In this document: positions 1 to 8,754 of the stretch, piece after piece
How the letters are laid out: each line of letters opens with the position of its first letter
How positions within the stretch are numbered: position 1 is the stretch's first letter
NCBI GenBank assembly: GCA_029262595.1
Contig: JAJCZB010000011.1
Location: forward strand, 1 to 64,000
From: Candidatus Babelota bacterium
Lineage (GTDB): Bacteria; Babelota; Babeliae; Babelales; Vermiphilaceae
Direction: 5' to 3'
DNA: 64,000 nt
Notes under the pieces: model-generated
What the model saw: the letters and a program-made list of their open reading frames with translations, nothing else
Told to the model about the DNA's origin: nothing
The model's database searches: none
Program-made: the position numbers and the translations under genes

Positions 1-1
1 T

Positions 2-544
2 CTATTTTTTATTCTTACAAGTATGCCTACCACCATGTGGGGGGGACCCAGTCGTACACTTCGAAGGTTTTCAAGTTCTGGTGCAGGAGCAGGAAGTGCT
101 TCTGATCCTGCGCAAACAGCCATGCATGCAACCGCCGCAAGTGCTGCTGCAAGCGCAGCTGCTGGTAGCGCAGTTCAAGCTGCCGCAGATGCCGCTCATG
201 CTCACGGCGATGCGGGAAGTGCCACCGCCTGCGCACAAAATGCAGCTCAAGCAGCCGCTGATGCAATTGCCGCGCAAACTGCCGCACAACAAGCACAACG
301 ACTCGCAGCCCAAGCAGCAACCGATGCCGCCACTAACGCACGACATATTAGAAATATTACGCCCGTTCTTATGCTGATTGGCGTTTACTGCTTTTATACT
401 TCTCTCGTACTTGCGCCTAAGTTTAAGCGCCACTATCATCGCGTGGTAAAACGTACACTGCGCCAAATGCTGCGCAATACAAAAAGCACTCGCCTTGCAT
501 CGCAACTCCGCTCGGCATTGATCGCGTATACCCGCAAGGCATAG
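2..544 (+). CDS. Ala-rich protein with C-terminal membrane segment (5' end off-window)
   Basis: The frame is open to the window edge, so the gene probably starts upstream; the first visible ATG is at 23 but has no ribosome-binding site. Most of the visible protein is Ala/Gln-rich with heptad-like spacing, likely helical or coiled coil. A hydrophobic stretch follows (around NITPVLMLIGVYCFY), then a basic Arg/Lys tail. The next gene has the same order of regions and the same size, and starts 2 bp after this stop codon, so the two are tandem paralogues in one operon. The basic tail after the membrane segment predicts a cytoplasmic C-terminus. I do not recognise a family and infer no function beyond an envelope-anchored protein. 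Confidence 0.6.
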   Translation, partial: LFFILTSMPTTMWGGPSRTLRRFSSSGAGAGSASDPAQTAMHATAASAAASAAAGSAVQAAADAAHAHGDAGSATACAQNAAQAAADAIAAQTAAQQAQRLAAQAATDAATNARHIRNITPVLMLIGVYCFYTSLVLAPKFKRHYHRVVKRTLRQMLRNTKSTRLASQLRSALIAYTRKA

Positions 545-546
545 CC

Positions 547-1068
547 ATGAAATACACACTTTTATTTGGTATACTTGCGCATATCGTGCCCGCTCTTCTA
601 CACGCTGCCCCTTCTCCGCCTCCTGCGCCTCGTCCGGCGCGGCGAATGCCTCCTATTTCATGCTATGGAACACAAGCATCCTCTCCCTTTGATAATGCAG
701 ATGCGCATCCTCTGCGTGATAGCCACAATACCCAGGCCTATGCTGCGGATGCGCAGCGAGCAGCCGAAATCGCAACTGCAGCGGCATCACGTGCTCATGA
801 CTCTCAAACCACCGCAGCCCAAGTACTTGCAGAGGCGCAGGAAGCGTTGCGCCAAGCAAACCTCGCGGCCAAGCAAGCGAAAGGAAATGCGATTCTGATA
901 CAATCAATTACGCCAGCCATTATTTGCATTGGCGCGTATTGCCTATATAGCTCTCTCATCATTGCATCTGATATGCAACGGCATTATCTCTATGCACGAA
1001 AGTATGTATTACGAAAATTACAAAAAGCTCGCGAAAGATCCTTGAAAAAACGTGTGTTTGAACGTTAA
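547..1068 (+). CDS. Ala-rich exported protein, paralogue of the preceding gene
   Basis: 173 residues. An N-terminal signal peptide (MKYTLLFGILAHIVPALLHA) is followed by a Pro-rich linker, an Ala/Gln-rich helical region (about residues 60-115), a hydrophobic segment near residues 118-140 (ITPAIICIGAYCLYSSLII) and a basic tail. The layout matches the gene just upstream, and the 2 bp gap implies one transcript. The DNA for its last residues (KARERSLKK) is repeated 678 bp downstream, beside the end of tgt. No known domain is visible. Function unknown; an inner-membrane protein with a periplasmic helical part is plausible. Confidence 0.65.
   Translation: MKYTLLFGILAHIVPALLHAAPSPPPAPRPARRMPPISCYGTQASSPFDNADAHPLRDSHNTQAYAADAQRAAEIATAAASRAHDSQTTAAQVLAEAQEALRQANLAAKQAKGNAILIQSITPAIICIGAYCLYSSLIIASDMQRHYLYARKYVLRKLQKARERSLKKRVFER
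1014..1051 (+). repeat. 38-bp direct repeat, copy 1 (inside the 547-1068 gene)
   Basis: These 38 bases match 1692-1729 with one mismatch (position 1021). This copy encodes the C-terminal residues KARERSLKK of the paralogue at 547-1068. The two copies bracket the palindromic block at 1108-1651. Confidence 0.9.
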
Positions 1069-1107
1069 TAAAGCCTATTTTTGATAAAAAATTATTTTTA
1101 TTCTTAC

Positions 1108-1651
1108 GTTCACCCTGAGTGTTCTATGTAGCTTTAGTGGAGTAGAATGTATCGAAGGATAGCGATTTTTCAAATTATACTTATTTTCTTCCGTAGAATA
1201 AAATTTTTATTAATTATTTCTTAGTCGAATCAGGAAATTAAAAATAATCATAAAATACTTTAGAATAACGAAAAACAACCCAACCGTTCGCCCTGAGCAT
1301 GTCGAAGGGTATCGAGCGGTCAAATATTGAAGTACTTATGGATTGTAAGCTTGCAATGCTCTTTTTTAAGTTCAAACAGATTAGTCACTGTGAAAGTTTT
1401 TAACCCTTCGACAAGCTCAGGGCGAACGGAGTGAGGAATGAGCGCAGCGTTTACTGCTGAGTTTATCGAAGCATCAGGGCGAACGGAGTGAGGAATGAGC
1501 GCAGCGTTTACTGCTGAGTTTATCGAAGCATCAGGGCGAACGGAGTGAGAAGAGTCTTATAGGCTTTTTTCTAAAATTCAATTTCCTGATTCGACTATTT
1601 CTTATCCTTCGATACAATTTATCGCTTTGCTCAAAATCACTCAGGACGAGC
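1108..1651. repeat. Nested palindromic repeat block (MITE-like)
   Basis: There is no gene here. Three inverted pairs are nested. The outer arms are 1108-1160 and 1603-1651, a pair related to TATCCTTCGATAC...ACTCAGG. The middle arms, 1222-1239 and 1580-1597, form an 18-bp perfect inverted repeat (TAGTCGAATCAGGAAATT). The inner arms, 1284-1310 and 1403-1429, belong to the CCGTTCGCCCTGAGC family. A 57-bp tandem repeat lies inside. The block is flanked by 38-bp direct repeats. No transposase is encoded, so movement, if any, would depend on an enzyme elsewhere. Confidence 0.8.
1417..1548. repeat. 57-bp tandem repeat, two full copies plus a partial third
   Basis: The unit beginning TCAGGGCGAACGGAGTGAGG starts at 1417, 1474 and 1531. 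The first two copies are complete and the third is cut after about 18 bases. The unit contains one half of the family A palindrome. It lies at the centre of the block at 1108-1651. Confidence 0.85.
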
Positions 1652-1691
1652 TGAGAGAGGAATATGAAGCATCACGTTTTAAAGCAAATGA

Positions 1692-1729
1692 AAAATTATA
1701 AAAAGCTCGCGAAAGATCCTTGAAAAAAC
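1692..1729 (+). repeat. 38-bp direct repeat, copy 2 (remnant of an Ala-rich paralogue 3' end)
   Basis: This is a near-perfect copy of 1014-1051. In the matching frame it would encode KARERSLKK but is interrupted by a TAA just upstream, so it is not expressed. It ends 6 bp before the stop codon of tgt on the opposite strand. Confidence 0.85.
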
Positions 1730-1735
1730 AAGGGG

Positions 1736-2932
<1,197 letters not shown>

Positions 2933-2996
2933 TTAGTCGCCAAAATGTGTATAATTACTTCGATTATAAATTATTTCCAAATGGAGGTTTCACATT

Positions 2997-3335
2997 ATGT
3001 TACACAAATATCTTGTTCTTGTTGTTTCAAACATTGCATTGACGTCTCTGCACCTTTCTGCAGCGCCTGCGCATTCTAAAATGCTTCCAACAGGAGTCAG
3101 CATTGAGCAAGCGGAATTCAATCGGTATAGCCCTGAAAATCTGGCACACCAATTTGAACGCGCAATCGATCCTGACACCCCGACAAGCGAACAGAAAAGA
3201 ATTGGAAAGCTGCTTGCCCATCTCCCCAAACCTAAAGAATCTGCTGTGCTTGCCGTTCTTGCCCAGCAGGTTGACCCCGCTATACTTTCGCAGGGCTTCC
3301 AAGCCATCGGTGCAGCGAAAGCATCAGGCCAGTAA
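2997..3335 (+). CDS. Small exported protein, unknown function
   Basis: 112 residues with a signal peptide (MLHKYLVLVVSNIALTSLHLSAA) and a polar mature part. A strong GGAGG lies 11 bases before the ATG. The last 56 bp overlap the 3' end of the convergent YhhQ-type gene, so both C-termini share DNA; the coding potential of the shared region is clearer on the minus strand. Downstream of residue 25 the protein contains charged helical stretches (EQAEFNRYSPENLAHQFERA). No family recognised. Could be expressed, given the good ribosome-binding site. Confidence 0.55.
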   Translation: MLHKYLVLVVSNIALTSLHLSAAPAHSKMLPTGVSIEQAEFNRYSPENLAHQFERAIDPDTPTSEQKRIGKLLAHLPKPKESAVLAVLAQQVDPAILSQGFQAIGAAKASGQ

Positions 3336-3966
3336 GGGGAGCAGCAATCGCGATCACTATCATCTTGATCGCATAGCTCACCAGCAAAATATCCATGATA
3401 TTGGAAATGATGCCGAGCCAATAGAGAATGAGCGTAAAAGAGAGCGTGTCGAAAAATTGCGATACGCTCAACGAAAGCACATTCCGCGCAACGAGCCAAT
3501 AATTCGGCCAGATTTTTTTAAATAATTGATAGAGCAAATAATCGATTACTTGCGCTGCCATAAAAACTACAATCGATCCAAAAATCAGCCAGGGCGTTAC
3601 TGAAAAAAGTGCATGGTAATGCCCATGCATCGTATCGCAAATGCTTGGAATATATGCCAAATGTACATAACTCATTACCGCATAAAACAGTGCAAACGTA
3701 AATGTGATAGGAATTGTCCGTCGCGCTGCCTGCGCGCCATAGAGTTCATTAATCAAGTTAAAACTCAAAAGAGATCCAATAATAAATGCATCTGCGCACG
3801 TAGCGTTCAATCCAAATAATGTGGTTTGCTTGAGCACAAACATATTCGCAAGAATCATTTGAAGCACCGAAAACGCTACCAGCGACGATTCGCCTAAGCG
3901 CAATGCGATGAAGGTAGTGCCCGCGATAATGATGATATGTGAAAGTAATACTAATTCATTAAACAT
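3280..3966 (-). CDS. yhhQ: Queuosine precursor transporter (YhhQ/VUT family)
   Basis: 228 residues, mostly hydrophobic, with about six predicted membrane segments. It carries family features: a NLINELYG motif after the third segment, polar residues inside membrane helices, and SQFFDTLSF near the fifth. YhhQ-family proteins import preQ0, preQ1 or queuine bases in several bacteria. The nearby tgt supports that role. Its 3' end overlaps the convergent small secreted-protein gene by 56 bp. Upstream lies a palindromic repeat unit (3992-4129) that separates it from murB. Confidence 0.85.
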   Translation of the reverse strand: MFNELVLLSHIIIIAGTTFIALRLGESSLVAFSVLQMILANMFVLKQTTLFGLNATCADAFIIGSLLSFNLINELYGAQAARRTIPITFTFALFYAVMSYVHLAYIPSICDTMHGHYHALFSVTPWLIFGSIVVFMAAQVIDYLLYQLFKKIWPNYWLVARNVLSLSVSQFFDTLSFTLILYWLGIISNIMDILLVSYAIKMIVIAIAAPLTGLMLSLHRWLGSPAKV

Positions 3967-3991
3967 ATGCTTCTCTTTAGCCGCTCGAATA

Positions 3992-4129
3992 ACCCTTCGA
4001 CAAGCTCCCAGGTGTCGTCAAGGCTATGCCAGACTGTCGCAAGGCGAACGGGTTATGATCTTGTGCTGTTTTCATATTTTATTTTAAAAAGTCAAAATTA
4101 TCTCGTTCGTCCTGAGCCTGTCGAAGGAT
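3992..4129. repeat. Inverted pair of family A palindromes
   Basis: A long-form family A element (3992-4052, beginning ACCCTTCGACAAGCTCCCAG) faces a short element in the opposite orientation (4103-4129, TCGTTCGTCCTGAGCC). The right element lies inside murB and encodes its last ten residues. The same long form occurs at 36745-36805. Confidence 0.85.
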
Positions 4130-5111
4130 ACGAACCATTAAGTAATGGATATTCATCAAACCCTACAAGCCTGCATTCTGGCTGCGGCACAATTCCAAAT
4201 TCCTTGCGTACCAATTCCTGCATTTTGCGTGCAACGCCAATGATGTCTGCCGTTGTTGCCGATCCATCATTCACAATCATATTGGCATGTTGATACGATA
4301 CGGATGCACCGCCAACTTTCAGCTGGCCCTTCACGCCAATTTTATCTAAGTAATACGCCACCCAAATCGCTTTGCGCCCATTAACTTCAAGCGCCACTTC
4401 ATCATCATGAAAATTTCTAAAAAAGCTTCCGCACGTGTTTTTTGAAGGGTACCGTTTTTCACGATGCCGCATTATTTCGTGCCGACGCCCTTGCGCATAA
4501 AAAACATCCGTTATTGCATCCGCTTTATAGACGCGAAACGTTGCATCAATCAAAATATGCGTGCCCGCATGCAGGGTAGATTGATTATAGCCAAACGCAA
4601 ACCATGCGTTATCAACTGTCATCAACTCACCGCGCACCACATCAAGCACTGTTGCTTCTAGTAAAAACTGCGAAAGTAAAAATTCAAAGTAGTGCAAATT
4701 AATATACACCGATCCACCAACCGTTCCCGGAATGCCGCTAAACTCTTCAAGGCCAAGAAAGTGATTGGCCAGGCAAAAAGTAATCACGTCGTCCAGCGTA
4801 GCGCCCGCGCCCGCGGTTACCAATGCAACAGATGCACCGCCATCGCGATACGTAATATCTTTCATCTGCGACTTGATTACTACGCCATCAACGCCATCAT
4901 CACTGATTAACGTATTTGCGCCACTACCAAGGATAGTAACTGTATGATCGTTCTCATGCGCAAATTGAATTGCATCTCGTAACTCTTGCGGATACAGCGG
5001 CTCAACAAAATGAGCTGCCGCTCCTCCCGTGCCAAACCAATTTTTATCGGCCAGCGGCACGTTGCCTTCAATCAAGCATGATTCGTACAAAAACTGCGTT
5101 TCAATCAGCAT
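4098..5111 (-). CDS. murB: UDP-N-acetylenolpyruvoylglucosamine reductase
   Basis: Reduces UDP-GlcNAc-enolpyruvate to UDP-MurNAc with NADPH and FAD in peptidoglycan synthesis. FAD-binding domain at the N-terminus (NWFGTGGAAAHF, ILGSGANTLI, EEFSGIPGTVGGSVYIN), then the MurB C-terminal domain with the proton-donor Ser in KNTCGSFFRN and the late Glu in VPQPECRLVGF. The FGYNQSTLH segment resembles the FGYR-S region of type I enzymes. The protein should end near DEYPLLN; the extra tail YPSTGSGRTR is translated from a family A repeat, with the stop 3 bp beyond the repeat. Start chosen at the first ATG, consistent with family length. Confidence 0.93.
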   Translation of the reverse strand: MLIETQFLYESCLIEGNVPLADKNWFGTGGAAAHFVEPLYPQELRDAIQFAHENDHTVTILGSGANTLISDDGVDGVVIKSQMKDITYRDGGASVALVTAGAGATLDDVITFCLANHFLGLEEFSGIPGTVGGSVYINLHYFEFLLSQFLLEATVLDVVRGELMTVDNAWFAFGYNQSTLHAGTHILIDATFRVYKADAITDVFYAQGRRHEIMRHREKRYPSKNTCGSFFRNFHDDEVALEVNGRKAIWVAYYLDKIGVKGQLKVGGASVSYQHANMIVNDGSATTADIIGVARKMQELVRKEFGIVPQPECRLVGFDEYPLLNGSYPSTGSGRTR

Positions 5112-5183
5112 TGTATGCCTTTTGAATGTTTATAGTGCCACAAACTATTTCTTACCTTCACCAAAAACCTCCCAACCGTTTAG

Positions 5184-5210
5184 ACCCTTCGACACGCTCA
5201 GGGCGAACGG
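5184..5210. repeat. Single family A palindromic element
   Basis: 27 bp, ACCCTTCGACACGCTCAGGG then GCGAACGG. It lies between murB and trhO. No inverted partner is within 200 bp. Confidence 0.85.
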
Positions 5211-5293
5211 GGAGGGGGAATTACTTAATCTATTTTTGCTACAGAAAGTGCGGCATCACCGCTATGATTTCAAAATAATACTGAACCCACCTT

Positions 5294-6223
5294 TTACTTT
5301 TTTTTAACAACGCTTTGCTCAGGCGCCGTCTGAAAAGGCACGCGCACCGGCACGTCTTGCTGCGCTACGAGTTTCTCGCACGGTTGACTGCACGTATTGT
5401 TTGTTTGTTCAATGCATGGTCCGCACGAAATATAATGCGCATTGCATTTCATATTGATGCAGTTGGTATAGTCATCGCACGGCGCTTTGCACACATCGCA
5501 CTCAGAAAGCACGTCATCATTTATGCGTACCGCGACGCGACGATCAAAGACATAATTTTTTCCGCGGAAATGCCCGTCCGGAAATGCCTCAGTATAGCGC
5601 ACGATGCCGCCCTTAATTTGAAACACCTGCTTTGCAATGCCCTTGGTCTTTAAATACGCAGTCGCGCGCTCGCAGCGAACGCCACCCGTGCAATGCATTA
5701 GCACTTGCTTGTTTTCAAAAAGCTCCGGATTTTCATCGATGAACTGTGGAAGATCACGGAAGTTAGTAATGTCCGGCGTGATTGATCCGGTGAATGTACC
5801 AATACGAGATTCAAAATTATTACGCGTATCAAGAATTACTAAATCGTCTGGCTTATTTGAAAGGAGTTCATGCACCTGAGTCGGCTCTAAATGCACGCCA
5901 CCATCTTTCACGGTAAGTTTTTCTGGGTCCACCCCGAGCGCACAAATCTCTTCACGCACTTTGATTTCCATACGTGGAAAATAATCTGCATCGCCGTCAG
6001 AAATTTTGAAATCGATATCGGCAAACTGCTCGTTTTTGCGCATCGTAGTCATATAGCGCTCAATGGCTTTATCCTCTCCGCCAACAGTGCCGTTAATGCC
6101 CTCTTTTCCAATAAGAATCCGGCCCTTCAAGTTCAAATCTGCGCAGATCTGCTTTTGCCATTTGAGGATGCGCTTTGGAAATTCGATTTCAGTGTATTTA
6201 TAATATAAAAGAATTTTGCCCAT
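5294..6223 (-). CDS. trhO: tRNA uridine(34) hydroxylase, rhodanese family
   Basis: TrhO (YceA) makes 5-hydroxyuridine at tRNA position 34. 309 residues from the ATG at 6223, which follows a GGGCAA site; an upstream in-frame ATG would add residues without family similarity. An N-terminal acylphosphatase-like domain (GRILIGKEGINGTVGG) is followed by a rhodanese domain with the catalytic Cys in MHCTGGVRCERA. A C-terminal Cys-rich segment (CDVCKAPC ... CGPC) is typical of the family and may bind metal. A variable basic tail ends the protein. Upstream is the terminator of the next minus-strand gene. Confidence 0.92.
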   Translation of the reverse strand: MGKILLYYKYTEIEFPKRILKWQKQICADLNLKGRILIGKEGINGTVGGEDKAIERYMTTMRKNEQFADIDFKISDGDADYFPRMEIKVREEICALGVDPEKLTVKDGGVHLEPTQVHELLSNKPDDLVILDTRNNFESRIGTFTGSITPDITNFRDLPQFIDENPELFENKQVLMHCTGGVRCERATAYLKTKGIAKQVFQIKGGIVRYTEAFPDGHFRGKNYVFDRRVAVRINDDVLSECDVCKAPCDDYTNCINMKCNAHYISCGPCIEQTNNTCSQPCEKLVAQQDVPVRVPFQTAPEQSVVKKK

Positions 6224-6282
6224 AATTGCCCTTTCCGACCTATAGGGCCTAGTATAGCAGAAAAATGAAGGGGCGATAAGTG

Positions 6283-6310
6283 AAAAAGCCCCTTGCAAAA
6301 AGGGGCCTTT
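6283..6310 (-). terminator. Intrinsic terminator
   Basis: A GCCCC/GGGGC stem with an A/T-rich loop and T-runs. It lies downstream of the secreted-protein gene at 6401-6862 and before trhO. Confidence 0.7.
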
Positions 6311-6400
6311 CTGTAATCACATATCGATACTCAATTACCTCAGCCCATAGCATATTGCTTAATCAAATTCATTCTTTTTAAGTAATATGCACTTGAAAAG

Positions 6401-6862
6401 CTACTTCTCTTGACCAGTCAATTCTTCTATAGCGTCTGCTACTTCTCTTTTTACTTCTGCTAAAAAGGGCCCAAACTTAACCCCGCTGCCTAACAAAGCG
6501 TCGCTACCGTTAGAGTACACATGGGGACCATTCACAGCTTCTATCATCTGTAGCACTCGCAACATTTTCTTAAGCCTACTCGTATCATCTTGAGTCGCAC
6601 CACCTACAACGCCTGCTACTTCTCTTTTTACTTCTGCTAAAAAGGGCCCAAACTTAACCCCGCTGCCTGACAAAGCGTCGCTACCGTTAGAGTACACATG
6701 GGGATCATTCACAGCTTCTATCAGCTGTAGCACTCGCAACATTTCCTTAAGCCTGCTCGTATCATCTTGAGTCGCACCACCTGCAGCCGCTGCGCCAGCG
6801 CCATCTGCGGAAAAACTAGCCATGGGAAATAAAAAAGCCAAAGTCATTAATGTTTTTTTCAT
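6401..6862 (-). CDS. Exported protein with two tandem 59-residue repeats
   Basis: 153 residues. The signal peptide is MKKTLMTLAFLFPMASFSA. Residues 28-86 and 87-145 are near-identical copies of one unit (GATQDDTSRLK...FGPFLAEVKREVA). The DNA shows this as a 177-bp tandem duplication (about 6433-6609 and 6610-6786) with few differences, so it is recent. Each unit has a helical half and a motif HVYSNGSDAL. The first 83 bp, including the ribosome-binding site and signal peptide, are almost identical to those of the next gene upstream (offset 510 bp), although the mature proteins differ. Function unknown. Confidence 0.7.
   Translation of the reverse strand: MKKTLMTLAFLFPMASFSADGAGAAAAGGATQDDTSRLKEMLRVLQLIEAVNDPHVYSNGSDALSGSGVKFGPFLAEVKREVAGVVGGATQDDTSRLKKMLRVLQMIEAVNGPHVYSNGSDALLGSGVKFGPFLAEVKREVADAIEELTGQEK
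6433..6786 (-). repeat. 177-bp in-frame tandem duplication
   Basis: Two adjacent copies inside the gene at 6401-6862, differing at only a handful of positions. Reading frame is kept (59 codons). Confidence 0.9.
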
Positions 6863-6873
6863 GCAAATCCTTT
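6791..6873 (-). repeat. 83-bp direct repeat, copy 2: leader and signal-peptide module
   Basis: Matches 7301-7383 with four differences. It covers an AAGGATTTGC ribosome-binding site, the ATG, and about 23 codons of signal peptide and linker. The stop codon of the upstream gene (6872-6874) sits exactly at its edge. Confidence 0.9.
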
Positions 6874-7372
6874 ATTTGCCATCAGAGGATGCGTCCTCTT
6901 CTCTTATCTGCCTTTCAAGGCTCTCTCTTCTTCTCTCTTTAAAGTCCTCATACGACCCTGCAACTCCACCTGTGAAGAGTATAGCATCATTCCATTCCTG
7001 ACTTACTAAGAGATCTATACGAAGCTCAGTTAGATGGCCATCAAGTCTCGCTTGAGCACTAATCACCTCTCCTAATAATTCCTGAGCATCAGCATCACCC
7101 AAACCTTTAACTGACGTACCATAGAGTTCTTTTGCTCTACGAAAATCACCTAGTCCGGCTTTATAATAGCCGAAGGCGCCTTGATTCTCCTGCTGCGCTA
7201 TCTCTCCATACTGAGTAAAAGCCAGAGCCGTTGATAACAGGTCTTGCTGTGCTTGCGCTACTTGGCTAGCTACTCCTTCATGCACAGCACCTTCTGCCGA
7301 TGCGCCAGCGCCAGCTGCGGCAAAACTAGCCATGGGGAATAAAAGAGCCAAAGTCATTAATGTTTTTTTCAT
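6872..7372 (-). CDS. Exported helical protein, unknown function
   Basis: 166 residues from the ATG at 7372, chosen because AAGGATTTGC precedes it and a signal peptide (MKKTLMTLALLFPMASFAAA) follows; the longer frame to 7486 adds non-signal sequence. The mature part is charged and helical (QAQQDLLSTALAF, FKERRRESLERQIRE) and ends in an acidic/basic tail. Leader and signal peptide are shared with the downstream gene, but the mature part is unrelated. Its stop codon overlaps the ribosome-binding region of the next gene, so the two are probably translated from one mRNA. Confidence 0.65.
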   Translation of the reverse strand: MKKTLMTLALLFPMASFAAAGAGASAEGAVHEGVASQVAQAQQDLLSTALAFTQYGEIAQQENQGAFGYYKAGLGDFRRAKELYGTSVKGLGDADAQELLGEVISAQARLDGHLTELRIDLLVSQEWNDAILFTGGVAGSYEDFKERRRESLERQIREEDASSDGK

Positions 7373-7383
7373 GCAAATCCTTT
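7301..7383 (-). repeat. 83-bp direct repeat, copy 1: leader and signal-peptide module
   Basis: Partner of 6791-6873, 510 bp apart. Contains the ribosome-binding site and signal peptide of the 6872-7372 gene. Confidence 0.9.
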
Positions 7384-7512
7384 TGGGTAATAAAAATATA
7401 AAAACATTTTTGAAATAGTAATCGATATTGCAGAAAAATAAAGGATTCTTTAAAATTGCTTCCCAATTGAGTATGATCAAGCGCACGGGGATTTTAAAAA
7501 GGGGAGTCCGTT

Positions 7513-8241
7513 ATGAAAACAATTCTTTTCAGCATAGTTGCATGCACATCACTGCATGCCATGGTAGAAGTACCAGACTTCGCACCGCATGATCCAACAC
7601 AGAATTTTGCATTACCAGATGGCTCACACATCGAATTTACTCCCGAAGACTTTTCGGGCGACGATAGCGCGCGCTTTATCACTCTCTGCCCACCTGGTGC
7701 CGTACGGCCAAGCATGGCAGGAGCTCCGCCACGGCATACTCGCATGAATGGCGATCGCCAAGAGACGCGTGTTGCTGTTGAACTCATGCCTATCGAACTC
7801 GTCATAGATAACTTCCAACCCATTATTGCATTTGATGCATACCCAGAAAGTAATCGCGCATTCATTGTGTGCAGAGATGATGGAACATGCACACTTATTA
7901 ACCTTGAAAATCCTGCCGAACACCACTATGTTACCGCCCGCATTGAGCATGATGCGATTCGAGCCTGCTACTTTGTAAGCGAAAACACCGTACGCATTAT
8001 TAGCCAATCAAACGTCTATGAATGGAATTTTACTGCCGGACGGCTTGCACTAATAGGCCGCCCATCGCACTCACCAACCTTTGATGCATCATGTATTACT
8101 ATAGTTCGTCGCAAAGGTGCCGGAGCTGGCGCTGCCGCACCCGGAGCCGCAGTTGCTCGTGGCACCACGCCGCGCCAACCAATGGGATGCTGGAGGATGC
8201 TGATGTGGGTGCTTTTTGGAAAAAAAATATATGGCCGCTAA
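7513..8241 (+). CDS. Exported protein with beta-propeller-like repeats, C-terminal basic tail
   Basis: 242 residues. A short signal peptide (MKTILFSIVACTSLHA) follows AAGGGGAG at a normal distance. Residues 95-185 contain beta strands spaced as in WD-like blades (AFIVCRDDGTCTLINL, TVRIISQSNVYEWNF), but too few for a full propeller. A Gly/Ala linker (GAGAGAAAPGAAVA) precedes a C-terminal CWRMLMWVLFGKK segment that could associate with a membrane. No family recognised. It diverges from the secreted genes at 6401-7372, and a convergent secreted-protein gene follows. Confidence 0.6.
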   Translation: MKTILFSIVACTSLHAMVEVPDFAPHDPTQNFALPDGSHIEFTPEDFSGDDSARFITLCPPGAVRPSMAGAPPRHTRMNGDRQETRVAVELMPIELVIDNFQPIIAFDAYPESNRAFIVCRDDGTCTLINLENPAEHHYVTARIEHDAIRACYFVSENTVRIISQSNVYEWNFTAGRLALIGRPSHSPTFDASCITIVRRKGAGAGAAAPGAAVARGTTPRQPMGCWRMLMWVLFGKKIYGR

Positions 8242-8265
8242 AAAACCTATGCACTTTTTATGCAC

Positions 8266-8655
8266 TCAATCATCAAAATCAAATTCTTCCGGCGCCCCCT
8301 CGCGCTCTTGGCAATACGAACCTAACGCCCATGTAGTCCCTGCAGAAATTCCATACACAGCTGCTTGAGCACACAAGTCTCCCCACGTCCACACTTCTTC
8401 TTGGGCAAAACACTGCATATCGCTATCCGGGACAACGTGACTTTTTTGGCACACAGATCCTCCATCGATATCTCTGCAATAGTAAGCAGCTCGCGCAAAA
8501 AACGCGGATGCTCCGCATAATGCCGCTACTGCCCCCTCTTTGGCTGCCTTCACAACCTGGCGCCGCCAAAGCCCAGGATCATCATCTGCTGCATACCCCA
8601 CAAAGCAGTGCATTACCAATGCACAAAAAAGAAAAACTAATGAATGATTTTGCAT
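8266..8655 (-). CDS. Small exported Cys-containing protein
   Basis: 129 residues with a signal peptide (MQNHSLVFLFCALVMHCFVGYA). The mature part has six or so cysteines (CGAS, YCRD, VCQK, QCFA, LCAQ, YCQE) that could form disulfides outside the cytoplasm, an Ala-rich helix near residues 38-57 and an acidic end (EEFDFDD). No homologue recognised. Convergent with the gene at 7513-8241. Confidence 0.6.
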   Translation of the reverse strand: MQNHSLVFLFCALVMHCFVGYAADDDPGLWRRQVVKAAKEGAVAALCGASAFFARAAYYCRDIDGGSVCQKSHVVPDSDMQCFAQEEVWTWGDLCAQAAVYGISAGTTWALGSYCQEREGAPEEFDFDD

Positions 8656-8754
8656 TACTACTCACACAATTTTAATTTTTTCGACACTCACTCCATAACG
8701 CGATAAGCTTGGAGAAAGGTTCAAATAATCCGTTTCACTATACCGAAAAACGCT

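Noticed and set aside
71-559. Minus-strand frame of 162 codons opposite the first gene
   Set aside because: It mirrors an Ala-rich gene in reverse; the product is Cys/Ser/Arg-rich, as expected for a shadow of GC-biased codons, with no ribosome-binding site.
1417-1548. Possible CRISPR-like array
   Set aside because: The 57-bp units are directly adjacent with no spacers, only two and a part copies exist, and the unit is made of a dispersed palindrome.
1108-1651. Insertion sequence
   Set aside because: It has inverted and direct repeats but no transposase frame; treated as a MITE-like block.
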